Part shown: in pieces, positions 16,918 through 25,749 of the stretch
Layout: each line of letters starts with the position of its first letter
How positions within the stretch are numbered: the stretch's first letter is position 1
Source of the DNA: CAZKHG01 sp964552655
Lineage (GTDB): Bacteria; Bacteroidota; Bacteroidia; Bacteroidales; Tenuifilaceae
Length of the DNA: 64,000 bases
NCBI GenBank assembly: GCA_964552655.1
Contig: CAZKHG010000007.1
Span: 1 to 64,000 of the forward strand
Reading direction: 5' to 3'
Notes under the pieces: generated by a model
The model's input: only the letters and a program-made list of their open reading frames with translations
Database searches by the model: none
What the model was told of the DNA's origin: nothing
Made by a program: the position numbers and the translations under genes

Positions 16918-18309
16918 ATGAAAAATTTTATCCTATTATTTCCTCTTTTTACTTTCCTGCTTGTTGGTTGTGGAGGAACAAAAAAGGTGACCACATACAC
17001 CCCACCGCCCACTGCTGCTCCATGGGTGCTAAGCCGTCCAACTTCCGGGACTTATTACATAGGCATTGGTTCCTCTAAAAAAGGTGCCGATGCGAATCAA
17101 TACCAGCAAACAGCCAAACAAAATGCTCTAGCGGATCTGGCCAGTGATATCAAAATCAACATCTCTTCAAATTCGCTACTTTATGCCTTCGAGAAAAACC
17201 TGAACCTAAAGGAAGATTTTTCTTCAACCATAAAAGCTCAAACCGAGGATCAGCTTGAAGGGTACGAAATGGTTGATAACTGGGAAGATGCAGAAAATTA
17301 CTGGGTTTACTTTCGATTATCGAAAGCTGAGTACCTGCGGTTAAAGGAGGAAAGAAAAAACAAAGCCGTAGCCATTGCCCTCGACTTTTTTGAGAAAGCG
17401 CAAAGCGCGAAAAACAACGGGGAATTAAGAATGTCACTAATAAACCTGATAAAATCAACCGAACCCATCAAACCTTACTTTTCTGAACCTTTGCAGATAA
17501 ACTTCAAGGGGAATGAGATTAACCTGGGGAATGAGATTTTTAATGAGATGAATTCTGTACTATCAGCCATAAACATTGAATCGTTAAATAAGCAGATTGA
17601 TATCAAACAGGGTCAGGTGATCCCTTTGGGTTTACTTGATTTCAAGGTAACCGGAGCAAACGGAAAACCGATTCAAAACCTGGCGGTTGTAGCTTCATAC
17701 TCTGAAAAACCCATAAGGAACAATAAGATTAAAACAGATTCTAAAGGGATTGCAGCTTTTCAGGTAAATGCTGTAAGTTCCGGGAAGGGTATGGAAATTT
17801 TCAAGGTGGCATTAAACCTGGAAGATATTTCCAGTGAAGCAACGAACGATTTCCTGATCAGGAAGCTGTTTAACCGCTTACAGGCACCCGAATCATCAGT
17901 TAACATCAACATCATTAAGCCTTCTTTTTTTATCACATCCAATGAGATGAATTTAGAAACACCGCTCACACCCGCTCAAATAGCTGAAAGTTTGAAAAGA
18001 AAAATTCTAGAATCAGGGTACACCTTTGTTGATAAAGAGGCAGATGCCGATTACAAAATTGTTGTTAATGCAAGCACAAAGAGCAAAGCAGCCAATGGGA
18101 GCTATAAACAAACTCAGCTAAACGCCATAGTATCAGTAAAGGACAAATCCGGGGCTGAAGTTTACAGCTATATTTTTGATAGTATCACCGGTTCCCATTT
18201 CGATTATCAGACGGCAGGGTTAGAGGCGTATAAAACAGCTGTTAAAAGAACAGAGGCTTCAGTTGCCCGGGAATTGATTGAAGGAGTGCTTAAAACAAAG
18301 AGCTATTAG
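16918..18309 (+). CDS. LPP20-family lipoprotein
   Basis: The 463-aa product has a clear signal peptide and lipobox LVGC (Cys18). Residues about 35-150 form an LPP20-type domain: WVLSRPTSGTYYIGIGSS, an AKQNALADLASDIKINISS helix, and YWVYFRLSKAEY at the end. The middle has an Ig-like or Big-type beta domain (about 235-305; IPLGLLDFKVTGANGKPIQNLAV). The C-terminal third (about 350-455) has the alternating beta pattern of LpoB/CsgG-like periplasmic proteins. Translation is probably coupled to the preceding gene (2-bp gap). Envelope location is well supported, function is not. Confidence 0.7.
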   Translation: MKNFILLFPLFTFLLVGCGGTKKVTTYTPPPTAAPWVLSRPTSGTYYIGIGSSKKGADANQYQQTAKQNALADLASDIKINISSNSLLYAFEKNLNLKEDFSSTIKAQTEDQLEGYEMVDNWEDAENYWVYFRLSKAEYLRLKEERKNKAVAIALDFFEKAQSAKNNGELRMSLINLIKSTEPIKPYFSEPLQINFKGNEINLGNEIFNEMNSVLSAINIESLNKQIDIKQGQVIPLGLLDFKVTGANGKPIQNLAVVASYSEKPIRNNKIKTDSKGIAAFQVNAVSSGKGMEIFKVALNLEDISSEATNDFLIRKLFNRLQAPESSVNINIIKPSFFITSNEMNLETPLTPAQIAESLKRKILESGYTFVDKEADADYKIVVNASTKSKAANGSYKQTQLNAIVSVKDKSGAEVYSYIFDSITGSHFDYQTAGLEAYKTAVKRTEASVARELIEGVLKTKSY

Positions 18310-18323
18310 ATTAATGATCTATT

Positions 18324-19688
18324 CTAGATTCCAGGCAATGAAAATCGCCTGAATAGGTAGTAAACCGGAATTCCAAGCAGCATAATTACCAAACCCCAAA
18401 TTGCCTGGTTAAAGTTATAGATGAGCATCACCACGCAAATCAGGAAGGCCATAATAACGTAAATAGCAGGAATCAATGGGTAACCAAAAGTTTTATAAGG
18501 CCTTTCCATATAGGGGCGTTTATAACGTAATACAAAAACCGAGCTGATTGTAAGCACAAAGAAAACCATGGCTGCAAACATAATGTAGTTGAGCAAATCG
18601 GAATATGTGCCGCTAAAACATAGTAAACAAGCCCAAATGCATTGTATGGTAAGTGAATTGGCAGGAACATTATTCCTGTTCAGTTTACCGGCTGTTTTAA
18701 AGAAAAGGTTATCATTTGCCATGGCATAGTAAACCCTTGCTGCTGTAAGAATTAAACCATTTAAACACCCAAAAGTAGAAATCATTATCAGAACCGCCAT
18801 AAAGAACTTGCCTTTGTCCCCCAAGATGGTCTCCATCATTAAGGTACCCACACGATCATTCTCTGCGGTTTGAATTTTGTCTATTGGTAAAACATATAGG
18901 TAGGCAATGTTGGCTAAAATGTATAACAACATCACAGAACCTGTTCCTATTGTCAACGACAAAGGAAGGTTTCGCTGTGGGTTTTTAATCTCACCGGCAG
19001 CATAGGAAACGTTGTACCAGGCATCAGCGCTAAATAAGGAACCGGTCATAGCTGCTCCAAAAATGCCAATTGTTGCAATTGTAACAATATCTGGCCAGGC
19101 GGGTGAAAAGTGGCTCCAGTCGCCGGTGGTTTTTGACCCAAAATAAAACCCCAGAACTATAAGAAGGATCAATGATGCAGCTTTAACAATGGTAAAGAGA
19201 TTCTGGACAAAAGCGCCGGCTTTGACATTCCGGAAATTATAAACGCTCAGAAAAATAACAATACATACCGCCAGAATTTGCTGGGTGTTTATATGAAATG
19301 ATCCAATGCTTAACAGGTGATTATCGCCACTTATTGACGGGAAGAAAACTCCGGCAAATTTGGCAAAAGCAACTGCAACGGCAGCAATTGTTCCGGTTTG
19401 TACCACTGAAAAAAGGGTCCATCCATACATGAAACCAAACAGGGGTGAATATGCTTCGCTAAGATATACGTACTGCCCGCCGGCTCTAGGCATGGCGGCA
19501 GCCAACTCCCCAAAACTCAGTGCACCAAAAATGGTGATAACTGCAGTTACCACCCAGGCCATTATCAACATCCCGGGGGTGTGAACCTGACGGGCAATCT
19601 CGGCAGAAACTATAAAAATTCCTGAGCCGATCATCGATCCCATGATAATTGTAGTGGAATCGAGTAAATTGAGCTTCTTCTCAGCCAT
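18324..19688 (-). CDS. APC-family amino acid permease
   Basis: This 454-aa inner-membrane transporter has about 12 TM helices. The first helix carries the APC glycine motif IIMGSMIGSGIFI (about 14-26), and GALSFGELAAAMPRAGGQYVYL follows in TM2/loop. It probably works as an amino-acid proton symporter or exchanger; closest in feel to LAT/YfnA/SteT-like permeases. The substrate cannot be called. It is single and convergent with the lipoprotein pair, with only 14 bp between stops and no clear terminator. Confidence 0.88.
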   Translation of the reverse strand: MAEKKLNLLDSTTIIMGSMIGSGIFIVSAEIARQVHTPGMLIMAWVVTAVITIFGALSFGELAAAMPRAGGQYVYLSEAYSPLFGFMYGWTLFSVVQTGTIAAVAVAFAKFAGVFFPSISGDNHLLSIGSFHINTQQILAVCIVIFLSVYNFRNVKAGAFVQNLFTIVKAASLILLIVLGFYFGSKTTGDWSHFSPAWPDIVTIATIGIFGAAMTGSLFSADAWYNVSYAAGEIKNPQRNLPLSLTIGTGSVMLLYILANIAYLYVLPIDKIQTAENDRVGTLMMETILGDKGKFFMAVLIMISTFGCLNGLILTAARVYYAMANDNLFFKTAGKLNRNNVPANSLTIQCIWACLLCFSGTYSDLLNYIMFAAMVFFVLTISSVFVLRYKRPYMERPYKTFGYPLIPAIYVIMAFLICVVMLIYNFNQAIWGLVIMLLGIPVYYLFRRFSLPGI

Positions 19689-19828
19689 AATCCGTTAAAA
19701 AAATAAAGATAAAAAAATTTAATAATTTAGTATCGAATTAAATCATTTAGTCACTGGTTGATCTATTAACAATAACCCGTTGATTTTACTGTTTAAGGAT
19801 TTTCTCAAATAGATAACACATTTGCCAC

Positions 19829-21175
19829 ATGAAAAATAATTTTATAATACTTGCTTCGGTTTTTCTTGGGCTCTGGCTTGTTTACATCCTTTTTCAGAAT
19901 GAACAAATCTATAACTATTCGTTAAGATTAATAACAAAAAACTGGACTAACCAGAACGGGGAGCGAAAGCTGGTTGAAAAACCTTTCGAAAAAATTACCA
20001 ACGAAAATTTAATTCAATGGGATGGCGTTCATTATAAATTCATTAAAGAGAACAGGTATAATATCGCCAAAGCAGGTGGGGATTACATCTTCGCGTTTTT
20101 CCCGTTTTTCCCATTATTGTGGGATTTAACGCACCTCTCCCCTATTGGGATTGTAATCCTGAATTACATTTTATTTTCAATCGGGTTGTTGATTTTAACA
20201 AGAGCATTAAATTTCCCTGATCAACTCCAACTTCTTTTATCGCTTTCATTCCCCGGGTTGGTCTGTTTCCTGATACCTTATACCGAAGCAACCTTTATGA
20301 TCGCATCTGCAATCGGCATTTATGGATTATTAAAAAACAGGTACTGGGTTTTCTTTTTAGGCTTTACCATAGCATCCATGACCCGCCCATCGATAACAAT
20401 TCTTTTTCTCTCATTTTTTACTGTCGAATCAATATTACTAATGCAGCATAGAAAGGTTGGAGCTTATATTAATTCATTAGCAAAAAATATTACACCACTT
20501 GTTATCGGAACTCTATCAGTCTCAATATATCAACTTTATTACCACAGCAACAGCTTGTTCAAGTTTGCTCAAGTGCAATCGTTATGGGGGAAAAAATTAG
20601 GAATACCACATCAAATCATTGACTGGTCGCATGAGGGTTTTGGAATGAATATCGCGGTCTTCAGTTTTGTATTTATACCAACAATTCTATTATTCTATAA
20701 GATATCAAAAAAAATTATCGGTGAAAAAGAGGGTGCTGAAGTTGACAAAACAACCTACCTGATCTTGCTATCGGCCATTTACATGATAGGCAGCACATTC
20801 TATATCCTGCTTTTCCAAAACGGGTGCCTTAATGGTTACTTCAGGTACACCCAGTGCACTCCATTCTTTTTTCTGCTGATCCTTTTGACATTTAATTATA
20901 TTAAAGAGCAATCATTTCAAAAAAGGGTAATCACCTTTTCAATACTTTTTGGTTTGGGCATATTAAACCTAACCATTATTCCATATTCCAACAGATGGAA
21001 TTTTTCAGATACAGGTTTTTTTATTTTCTCCATGGCTTTTCTTTTATGGGCTCTTCAGGATAAAAGGGACAGCTTAATTTACAAGGTTGCTTTAACCGGT
21101 TTGATGATTATTAACCTGGTTTGGACATCTTTTTTATTTAACACTTATATTTCTAATGGTTGGATTTTCACTTAA
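19829..21175 (+). CDS. PIG-V-like polytopic membrane protein (putative mannosyltransferase)
   Basis: The 448-aa protein has about 10 TM helices. After TM1 the first external loop carries QWDGVHYKFIKENRY and then FAFFPFFPLLW, which parallels the W-D-x-x-x-Y ... FPxYPL pattern of PIG-V/GPI mannosyltransferase II-like and related GT-C enzymes, whose loop Asp is catalytic. A lipid-linked sugar donor would be used on the outer face of the membrane. No glycan genes adjoin it, so acceptor and sugar are unknown. Membrane topology is sure; the enzyme class is moderately supported. Confidence 0.6.
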   Translation: MKNNFIILASVFLGLWLVYILFQNEQIYNYSLRLITKNWTNQNGERKLVEKPFEKITNENLIQWDGVHYKFIKENRYNIAKAGGDYIFAFFPFFPLLWDLTHLSPIGIVILNYILFSIGLLILTRALNFPDQLQLLLSLSFPGLVCFLIPYTEATFMIASAIGIYGLLKNRYWVFFLGFTIASMTRPSITILFLSFFTVESILLMQHRKVGAYINSLAKNITPLVIGTLSVSIYQLYYHSNSLFKFAQVQSLWGKKLGIPHQIIDWSHEGFGMNIAVFSFVFIPTILLFYKISKKIIGEKEGAEVDKTTYLILLSAIYMIGSTFYILLFQNGCLNGYFRYTQCTPFFFLLILLTFNYIKEQSFQKRVITFSILFGLGILNLTIIPYSNRWNFSDTGFFIFSMAFLLWALQDKRDSLIYKVALTGLMIINLVWTSFLFNTYISNGWIFT

Positions 21176-21286
21176 CCATCTTAATTGTTTCGATATAAAT
21201 TCAAGTGATTGGTATGAGAACTGACTTAAACGTTAAAGTTTGTAAATCCTTGTAATCGAAGAATGACAATGTAAAATAATTTGATA

Positions 21287-21294
21287 TAACTTTG
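21287..21294 (+). promoter_or_regulatory. Candidate -7 promoter box for DUF1573 gene
   Basis: TAACTTTG is an exact TAnnTTTG match 23 bp upstream of the ATG at 21317. No -33 TTG at standard spacing is visible. Confidence 0.5.
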
Positions 21295-21316
21295 TACCCT
21301 TAAAAAATACTTTACT

Positions 21317-21721
21317 ATGAAAAAAATAGCATTTACTTTCATTGCACTGTTCCTGGGAACATTTTTATTTGCCCAGGAAAAAACCCCTGCTGTTGAGAAT
21401 AAGGCAGAAATTACATTCGCAAAAACTGTAAACGATTATGGCACCATTGAACAGGCAAGTAATGGTACCTGTGAGTTTGAGTTTACTAACACCGGGAAGG
21501 AGGCTCTCACCCTTTTCAACGTGCAGGCATCCTGTGGCTGTACTGCTCCTGAGTGGTCCAAAGAACCGGTTAACCCAGGTTCCAAAGGGAAAATAGTTGT
21601 AAAGTATAACACCAATGGTATTGGAAAATTCCAAAAGAGCATTACTGTTTATTCCAACGCAAAAAACAACCCAACCATATTAACTATAAAAGGTGAAGTT
21701 GTCCCCAAAAAGACCGAGTAG
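21317..21721 (+). CDS. DUF1573-domain exported protein
   Basis: The 134-aa protein has a signal peptide MKKIAFTFIALFLGTFLFAQ followed by one DUF1573 immunoglobulin-like domain: YGTIEQASNGTCEFEFTNTG, then VQASCGCTAPEWSKEPVNPG, then GKIVVKYNT and ITVYSNAKNNP. The CGC in ASCGCT is the family hallmark. The family is very common in Bacteroidota and its function is unknown. An aminotransferase gene starts 23 bp downstream and may be co-transcribed. Confidence 0.9.
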   Translation: MKKIAFTFIALFLGTFLFAQEKTPAVENKAEITFAKTVNDYGTIEQASNGTCEFEFTNTGKEALTLFNVQASCGCTAPEWSKEPVNPGSKGKIVVKYNTNGIGKFQKSITVYSNAKNNPTILTIKGEVVPKKTE

Positions 21722-21744
21722 AAATACCTTTTTAAAAAAATATT

Positions 21745-22944
21745 ATGCCAAAGATTTCTGAAAAAGGGAAAGCCATGCCGGCTTCCCCAATTCGCAAACT
21801 TGTTCCATTTGCCGAAGAGGCAAAACGAAAAGGACGCAAAGTTTACCACCTTAATATCGGGCAACCGGATATTCCAACACCAAAAATTGCATTGGATGCA
21901 ATTAAAAACAACACCCTCAATGTTGTTGAATACAGCCACTCAGCGGGTAACGAGAGCTATCGCAGAGGGCTGGCCAATTACTATAAAAGTATAGGTATTA
22001 ATATCACACACAACGATATTATTACCACAACCGGAGGCTCTGAAGCCATAACAATTGCATTAATGGCTTGCCTGAACCCGGGTGATGAGGTTATCATCCC
22101 CGAACCCTTCTATGCCAACTATAACAGCTTTGCATTACAGGCCGGCGTGGTTGTTAAGCCCATAACTTCTCTAATTAGCAACGATTTTGCCCTGCCACCA
22201 ATTTCAGAATTTGAGAAAATAATTACCCCAAAAACAAAAGGCATTGTAATTTGCAATCCCAATAATCCAACCGGGTATCTTTACTCAAAAGAAGAGCTGG
22301 AACAACTTGCTCAGTTGATAAAAAAATACGACCTCTTCCTTTTTTCCGATGAGGTTTACCGTGAGTTTTGCTACGATGGGAATACCCATTTTTCTGCCAT
22401 GATGCTGAAAGGGCTGGAGGAGAATGTGATCCTGATGGATTCCGTATCGAAACGATACAGCATGTGTGGTGTGAGAATTGGCGCATTGATAAGTCTGAAT
22501 AAAGAGGTAGTTGCATCGGCATTAAAGTTTGCCCAGGCAAGGTTAAGTCCACCCTCATTCGGGCAGATTGCCGCTGAGGCCGCGTTAACCACACCAAAAT
22601 CATACTTTGATGAGGTCTATCAGGAGTACATTGAAAGACGAAACTTTATGGTGGAAGCCCTCAACAAAATGGACGGCGTTTACTGTCCGAAACCTAAAGG
22701 GGCCTTTTACACCGTGGTTAAACTCCCAATTGATGATTCCGATAAATTTGCTCAATGGCTACTGGAAAATTTTGAGTACGAAAATCAAACGGTAATGCTT
22801 GCCCCGGCCACAGGGTTTTATTCTACTCCCGGATCGGGGAAAAATGAGGTAAGAATAGCTTATGTTCTCAAAATTGATGACTTGAAGAATGCCATGAAAT
22901 GCCTGGAAGTTGCACTTAAACAATACCCTGGCAGGTCAGTATAA
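21745..22944 (+). CDS. PLP-dependent class I/II aminotransferase (aspartate-type)
   Basis: The 399-aa fold-type I aminotransferase is cytoplasmic. Seen are NIGQPDIPTP (substrate arm), TTGGSEAI (PLP phosphate), CNPNNPTGYLYS, FSDEVYREF (Asp pairs with the pyridine N), the PLP lysine in DSVSKRYSMCGVRIG, and an Arg in NEVRIAYV near the C-terminus that would bind the substrate carboxylate. It is nearest to the aspartate aminotransferase/AspC-like I-gamma group, but the substrate is not certain. A strong terminator follows. Confidence 0.88.
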   Translation: MPKISEKGKAMPASPIRKLVPFAEEAKRKGRKVYHLNIGQPDIPTPKIALDAIKNNTLNVVEYSHSAGNESYRRGLANYYKSIGINITHNDIITTTGGSEAITIALMACLNPGDEVIIPEPFYANYNSFALQAGVVVKPITSLISNDFALPPISEFEKIITPKTKGIVICNPNNPTGYLYSKEELEQLAQLIKKYDLFLFSDEVYREFCYDGNTHFSAMMLKGLEENVILMDSVSKRYSMCGVRIGALISLNKEVVASALKFAQARLSPPSFGQIAAEAALTTPKSYFDEVYQEYIERRNFMVEALNKMDGVYCPKPKGAFYTVVKLPIDDSDKFAQWLLENFEYENQTVMLAPATGFYSTPGSGKNEVRIAYVLKIDDLKNAMKCLEVALKQYPGRSV

Positions 22945-22964
22945 TTTTTCCATTCATTATAAAA

Positions 22965-23008
22965 AAGAGAGGTTGTTGGGAGTGTTCGAGATTCCAATAA
23001 CCTCTTTT
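22965..23008 (+). terminator. Terminator after aminotransferase gene
   Basis: GGTTGTTGG (22971-22979) pairs with CCAATAACC (22994-23002), extended by AGAG/CTCT into a stem of about 13 bp ending in TTTT. It overlaps an upstream in-frame extension of the next gene, which argues that the next gene starts later than 23008. Confidence 0.75.
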
Positions 23009-23068
23009 CATTTACTAACTTTTTCATTTTATTCTGAAAAAGCCTACCTTAGTGATTATTTTAAAACT

Positions 23069-24247
23069 TTGAAAACTAGCCTGTCATTTGTATCATTGGT
23101 CTTTTTAACATGTTTCACTGTTTTTGCTCAGGAGCAGAGAATAATTGTTGGGGCAGAACAAGTTGAAAAATATTTACCCATAATTACCGGGAAAAAGATT
23201 GCTCTTGTGGCCAATCATACTTCAGCGGTAGGGAAAATACACCTGGTGGACACCTTGCTTAACCTGGGCCTGAAAATTGATAAAATATTTTGCCCGGAGC
23301 ATGGCTTTAGGGGAGACAATGAAGCCGGGGAGAGTATAAAAAATCATGTTGATATTAAAACAGGGCTACCGGTTGTATCATTGTATGGGAGCAATAAAAA
23401 ACCCTTTGCAAGAGATCTGCAAAACATTGATATAGTGATTTTTGATATGCAGGATGTTGGGGTTCGGTTTTATACTTACATATCCACTATGCACTATGTA
23501 ATGGAGGCGTGTGCAGAGCAGAACCTGCCATTGATTATCCTGGACCGTCCAAATCCAAACGGGTTTTATGTTGATGGTCCAGTGCTTGACACAGCCAATT
23601 CGTCCTTTATCGGTTTACATCCTGTTCCTATTGTTCATGGCATGACCATAGGAGAATACGCTCAAATGATTAATGGTGAGAAGTGGCTAAAATCAGGCGT
23701 TCAATGCAGTGTAACTATAATCCCCTGTATCAATTATACCCACAGCATGGTTTACAACCTCCCGATAAAACCCTCACCTAATTTACCCAATCAGGTTTCA
23801 GTGTATTTATACCCATCACTCGGACTTTTTGAGGGTACGAACATAAGTGTTGGCAGGGGAACCGATTTCCCTTTTCAGGTATTTGGCAGTCCTATGTTAC
23901 CTGTAACCGGTTTCTTCTTTACCCCGACTGAAAAACCAGGAGCCAGCAAAAATCCACCGTATAAGAATGAGCGTTGCAACGGCATTGATTTGAGGGATTA
24001 TAACCCAAAGTTTTTTTTAAGCAATCAAAAGCTTAACCTCGAATGGTTGCTTTTTGCCTACAAAATGAACCGTAAGAAATCAGCCTTCTTCAACAGCTAC
24101 TTCGAAAATTTATCCGGTACAAAAATGCTTAGGTATCAGATTGAGAAAGGGTTAAGTGAAGATTCCATCAGGTCAACCTGGAAACCACAACTTGATAGTT
24201 TTATGAAGATTAGGGAAAAGTATTTACTATATCCTGATTTTAAATAG
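23069..24247 (+). CDS. namZ: NamZ-type exo-beta-N-acetylmuramidase (DUF1343/GH171)
   Basis: DUF1343 proteins such as Bacillus YbbC/NamZ remove terminal N-acetylmuramic acid from peptidoglycan fragments and serve MurNAc salvage. Seen are ALVANHTSAVGKIHLVDTL, CPEHGFRGDNEAGE, VDIKTGLPVVSLYG, FDMQDVGVRFYTYISTM and DRPNPNG, all hallmark segments. The frame is open back to 22910, but that extension crosses a terminator; TTG 23069 gives a clean signal peptide (MKTSLSFVSLVFLTCFTVFAQ), so I place the start there, giving 392 aa. Periplasmic. No other MurNAc genes are adjacent. A non-ATG start should be checked. Confidence 0.8.
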   Translation: MKTSLSFVSLVFLTCFTVFAQEQRIIVGAEQVEKYLPIITGKKIALVANHTSAVGKIHLVDTLLNLGLKIDKIFCPEHGFRGDNEAGESIKNHVDIKTGLPVVSLYGSNKKPFARDLQNIDIVIFDMQDVGVRFYTYISTMHYVMEACAEQNLPLIILDRPNPNGFYVDGPVLDTANSSFIGLHPVPIVHGMTIGEYAQMINGEKWLKSGVQCSVTIIPCINYTHSMVYNLPIKPSPNLPNQVSVYLYPSLGLFEGTNISVGRGTDFPFQVFGSPMLPVTGFFFTPTEKPGASKNPPYKNERCNGIDLRDYNPKFFLSNQKLNLEWLLFAYKMNRKKSAFFNSYFENLSGTKMLRYQIEKGLSEDSIRSTWKPQLDSFMKIREKYLLYPDFK

Positions 24248-24342
24248 TTGTGGCAAACTATGATGATTGTTAGTTACAATGAGAAGGGTTAAAGTTAAAA
24301 AAATAAATTTTACTTAAAATATAAATTTAACCAGTTTTCTCC

Positions 24343-24384
24343 CTTTAACCTTTATACTTTAACCTTTATACTTTATACTTTAAC
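24343..24384 (+). repeat. Six tandem heptanucleotides CTTTAWM before rnhA
   Basis: The units, in order, are CTTTAAC, CTTTATA, CTTTAAC, CTTTATA, CTTTATA, CTTTAAC, ending 3 nt before the ATG at 24388. The same unit occurs eight times before der (51374-51429). Upstream, GGTTAAAG (24287-24294) is complementary to CTTTAACC, and GTTAAAGT (24288-24295) to ACTTTAAC at 24377-24384, so a leader hairpin could form. Confidence 0.85.
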
Positions 24385-24387
24385 TTA

Positions 24388-25020
24388 ATGCCAATAAAAT
24401 CTAAGTTTTACGTTGTTTGGGTTGGACACACACCGGGAATTTATGATTCGTGGGAGAAGTGTAAGTTGCAAATCCAAAATTATCCTAACGCAAAATACAA
24501 AGGATTCCCATCCAAGATTACTGCTGAGAATGCTTACAAATTAGAGTACAATTCCTTTGTAAAAAAAACTACTAAAGAAAAAACTTTAATTAACATTGCT
24601 GAAAATCAACCAAAACCAATTTATCCGTCAATTGCTGTGGATGCTGCTTGGAACACTGCTACCGGTGATATGGAGTATCAGGGAGTAATTGCACAAACCG
24701 GCAAGCTGATTTTTAAACAGGGCCCTTACAAAGACGGAACAAATAATATTGGTGAGTTCCTGGCAATTGTTCATGCTTTGGCGCTTTTGAAAAAAGAAAA
24801 AAGCGATCTACCTATATACACCGATTCAATTACGGCTATTAGCTGGGTAAGAAAAAAGAAAGCAAATACTAAACTGTTGCCCACTAAGAACAATGAAGTA
24901 CTATTCGAATTAATAGATCGAGCAGAGAAATGGCTGAAAGAGAATACCTGGAAAAATATGATCCTGAAATGGGAAACTACTATCTGGGGTGAGATCCCTG
25001 CTGATTTTGGGAGGAAATAA
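24388..25020 (+). CDS. rnhA: Ribonuclease H1 with viroplasmin N-terminal domain
   Basis: This enzyme cleaves RNA in RNA-DNA hybrids. The 210-aa protein has an N-terminal hybrid-binding (viroplasmin/RNase H1-N) domain, about 6-52 (KFYVVWVGHTPGIYDSWEKC), then the RNase H fold from 80. The DEDD-type catalytic residues fit D85 (SIAVDAAW), E123 (NNIGEFLAIVHAL), D146 (PIYTDSITA) and D206 (GEIPADFGRK). The protein ends right after the last Asp, so the tail is short. Its leader is a heptanucleotide repeat tract. A long AT-rich gap follows. Confidence 0.92.
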   Translation: MPIKSKFYVVWVGHTPGIYDSWEKCKLQIQNYPNAKYKGFPSKITAENAYKLEYNSFVKKTTKEKTLINIAENQPKPIYPSIAVDAAWNTATGDMEYQGVIAQTGKLIFKQGPYKDGTNNIGEFLAIVHALALLKKEKSDLPIYTDSITAISWVRKKKANTKLLPTKNNEVLFELIDRAEKWLKENTWKNMILKWETTIWGEIPADFGRK

Positions 25021-25674
25021 CGGTATCTCCTATATAAAAAAATCTATTTCTGATATTCAGACAGCTAACTACCAGACTCCTAATTATTATTTTTTGCACA
25101 TGCATTTCAGCATTTTTGTTGTTTTTTGCTTTTTTATTTCAGCATTATTTAATAGAAATGCTGATTCTTTTCAGCAAATAATAACTAATCAATAAGATGG
25201 TACAAACCCATAAAGTTATGTTTTAAAACAAATGCTCCAGAAATTACGAGGCATCTTTAATGAATGATATTTATGATTTGAGTTCAAAAATATTCTTTGA
25301 GTGCAAAGAGTCGCATTTTCTAGGAAAGTGAAACTATTAAAAAACAAATAATTATTTTAAGTGTGCTATTATACAAGTGATTTAGATAAATAAAAAAGTC
25401 ACCAAAACTAATAGATTTCAGAAATCACCTCTCGAGCGTAATCATAGTCTTATTGGGGCTTGAAGCTGTAATGCCACTTTGTCGGTGTTCATCTTCTTTA
25501 TTAAGCCGAAGCTGTAAATAATTACATATAGAAAAACTTTGGCAGTGGTTTATTTAACAAATCGCTCAGTTCAACATTTTCTATATTCAACTAATAACAA
25601 TACAATCAATAAGCAATCCTGGAATTAGATCAATACATTGGAGTATCAGCTTAAAAGTACATTAAATTTATTCG

Positions 25675-25720
25675 CTTTTATATAAGTGATTTTACATATA
25701 TATTTCACTTTTATATAAGT
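25675..25720. repeat. Paired 13-bp repeats upstream of ATPase gene
   Basis: CTTTTATATAAGT occurs at 25675-25687 and 25708-25720, 33 bp apart start to start (about three helical turns). Each copy with its preceding base is close to palindromic (ACTT...AAGT). AAGTGA after copy 1 and TCACTT into copy 2 form an inverted pair. Looks like an operator; the binding protein is unknown. Confidence 0.5.
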
Positions 25721-25728
25721 ATTATAAT

Positions 25729-25736
25729 TATATTTG
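25729..25736 (+). promoter_or_regulatory. Candidate -7 promoter box for ATPase gene
   Basis: TATATTTG matches TAnnTTTG and lies just below the second CTTTTATATAAGT repeat. It would give a leader of only about 8-10 nt to the ATG at 25750. Confidence 0.35.
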
Positions 25737-25749
25737 AAAAAAATTGACT

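Larger units (their letters stand above)
25021..25749. other. 729-bp AT-rich gap without a credible gene
   Basis: No convincing reading frame is present; a 68-codon frame from 24989 overlaps rnhA and looks like chance. ATTTCAGCATT occurs twice (25104-25114, 25136-25146), and TCAGCATT (25139-25146) pairs with AATGCTGA (25157-25164), a possible rnhA terminator. The last 80 bp hold direct repeats before the ATPase gene. The middle (25200-25620) shows nothing I can name and may be decayed DNA. Confidence 0.5.

Noticed and set aside
22910..23068. N-terminal extension of the NamZ-type gene into the aminotransferase gene
   Set aside because: The extension crosses a strong terminator hairpin and places the signal peptide 53 residues inside the protein, so a later start is more likely.
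24989..25195. 68-codon frame starting inside rnhA
   Set aside because: It overlaps the catalytic end of rnhA, and its composition is Phe/Ile-rich as expected for random AT-rich DNA; no homology pattern is seen.
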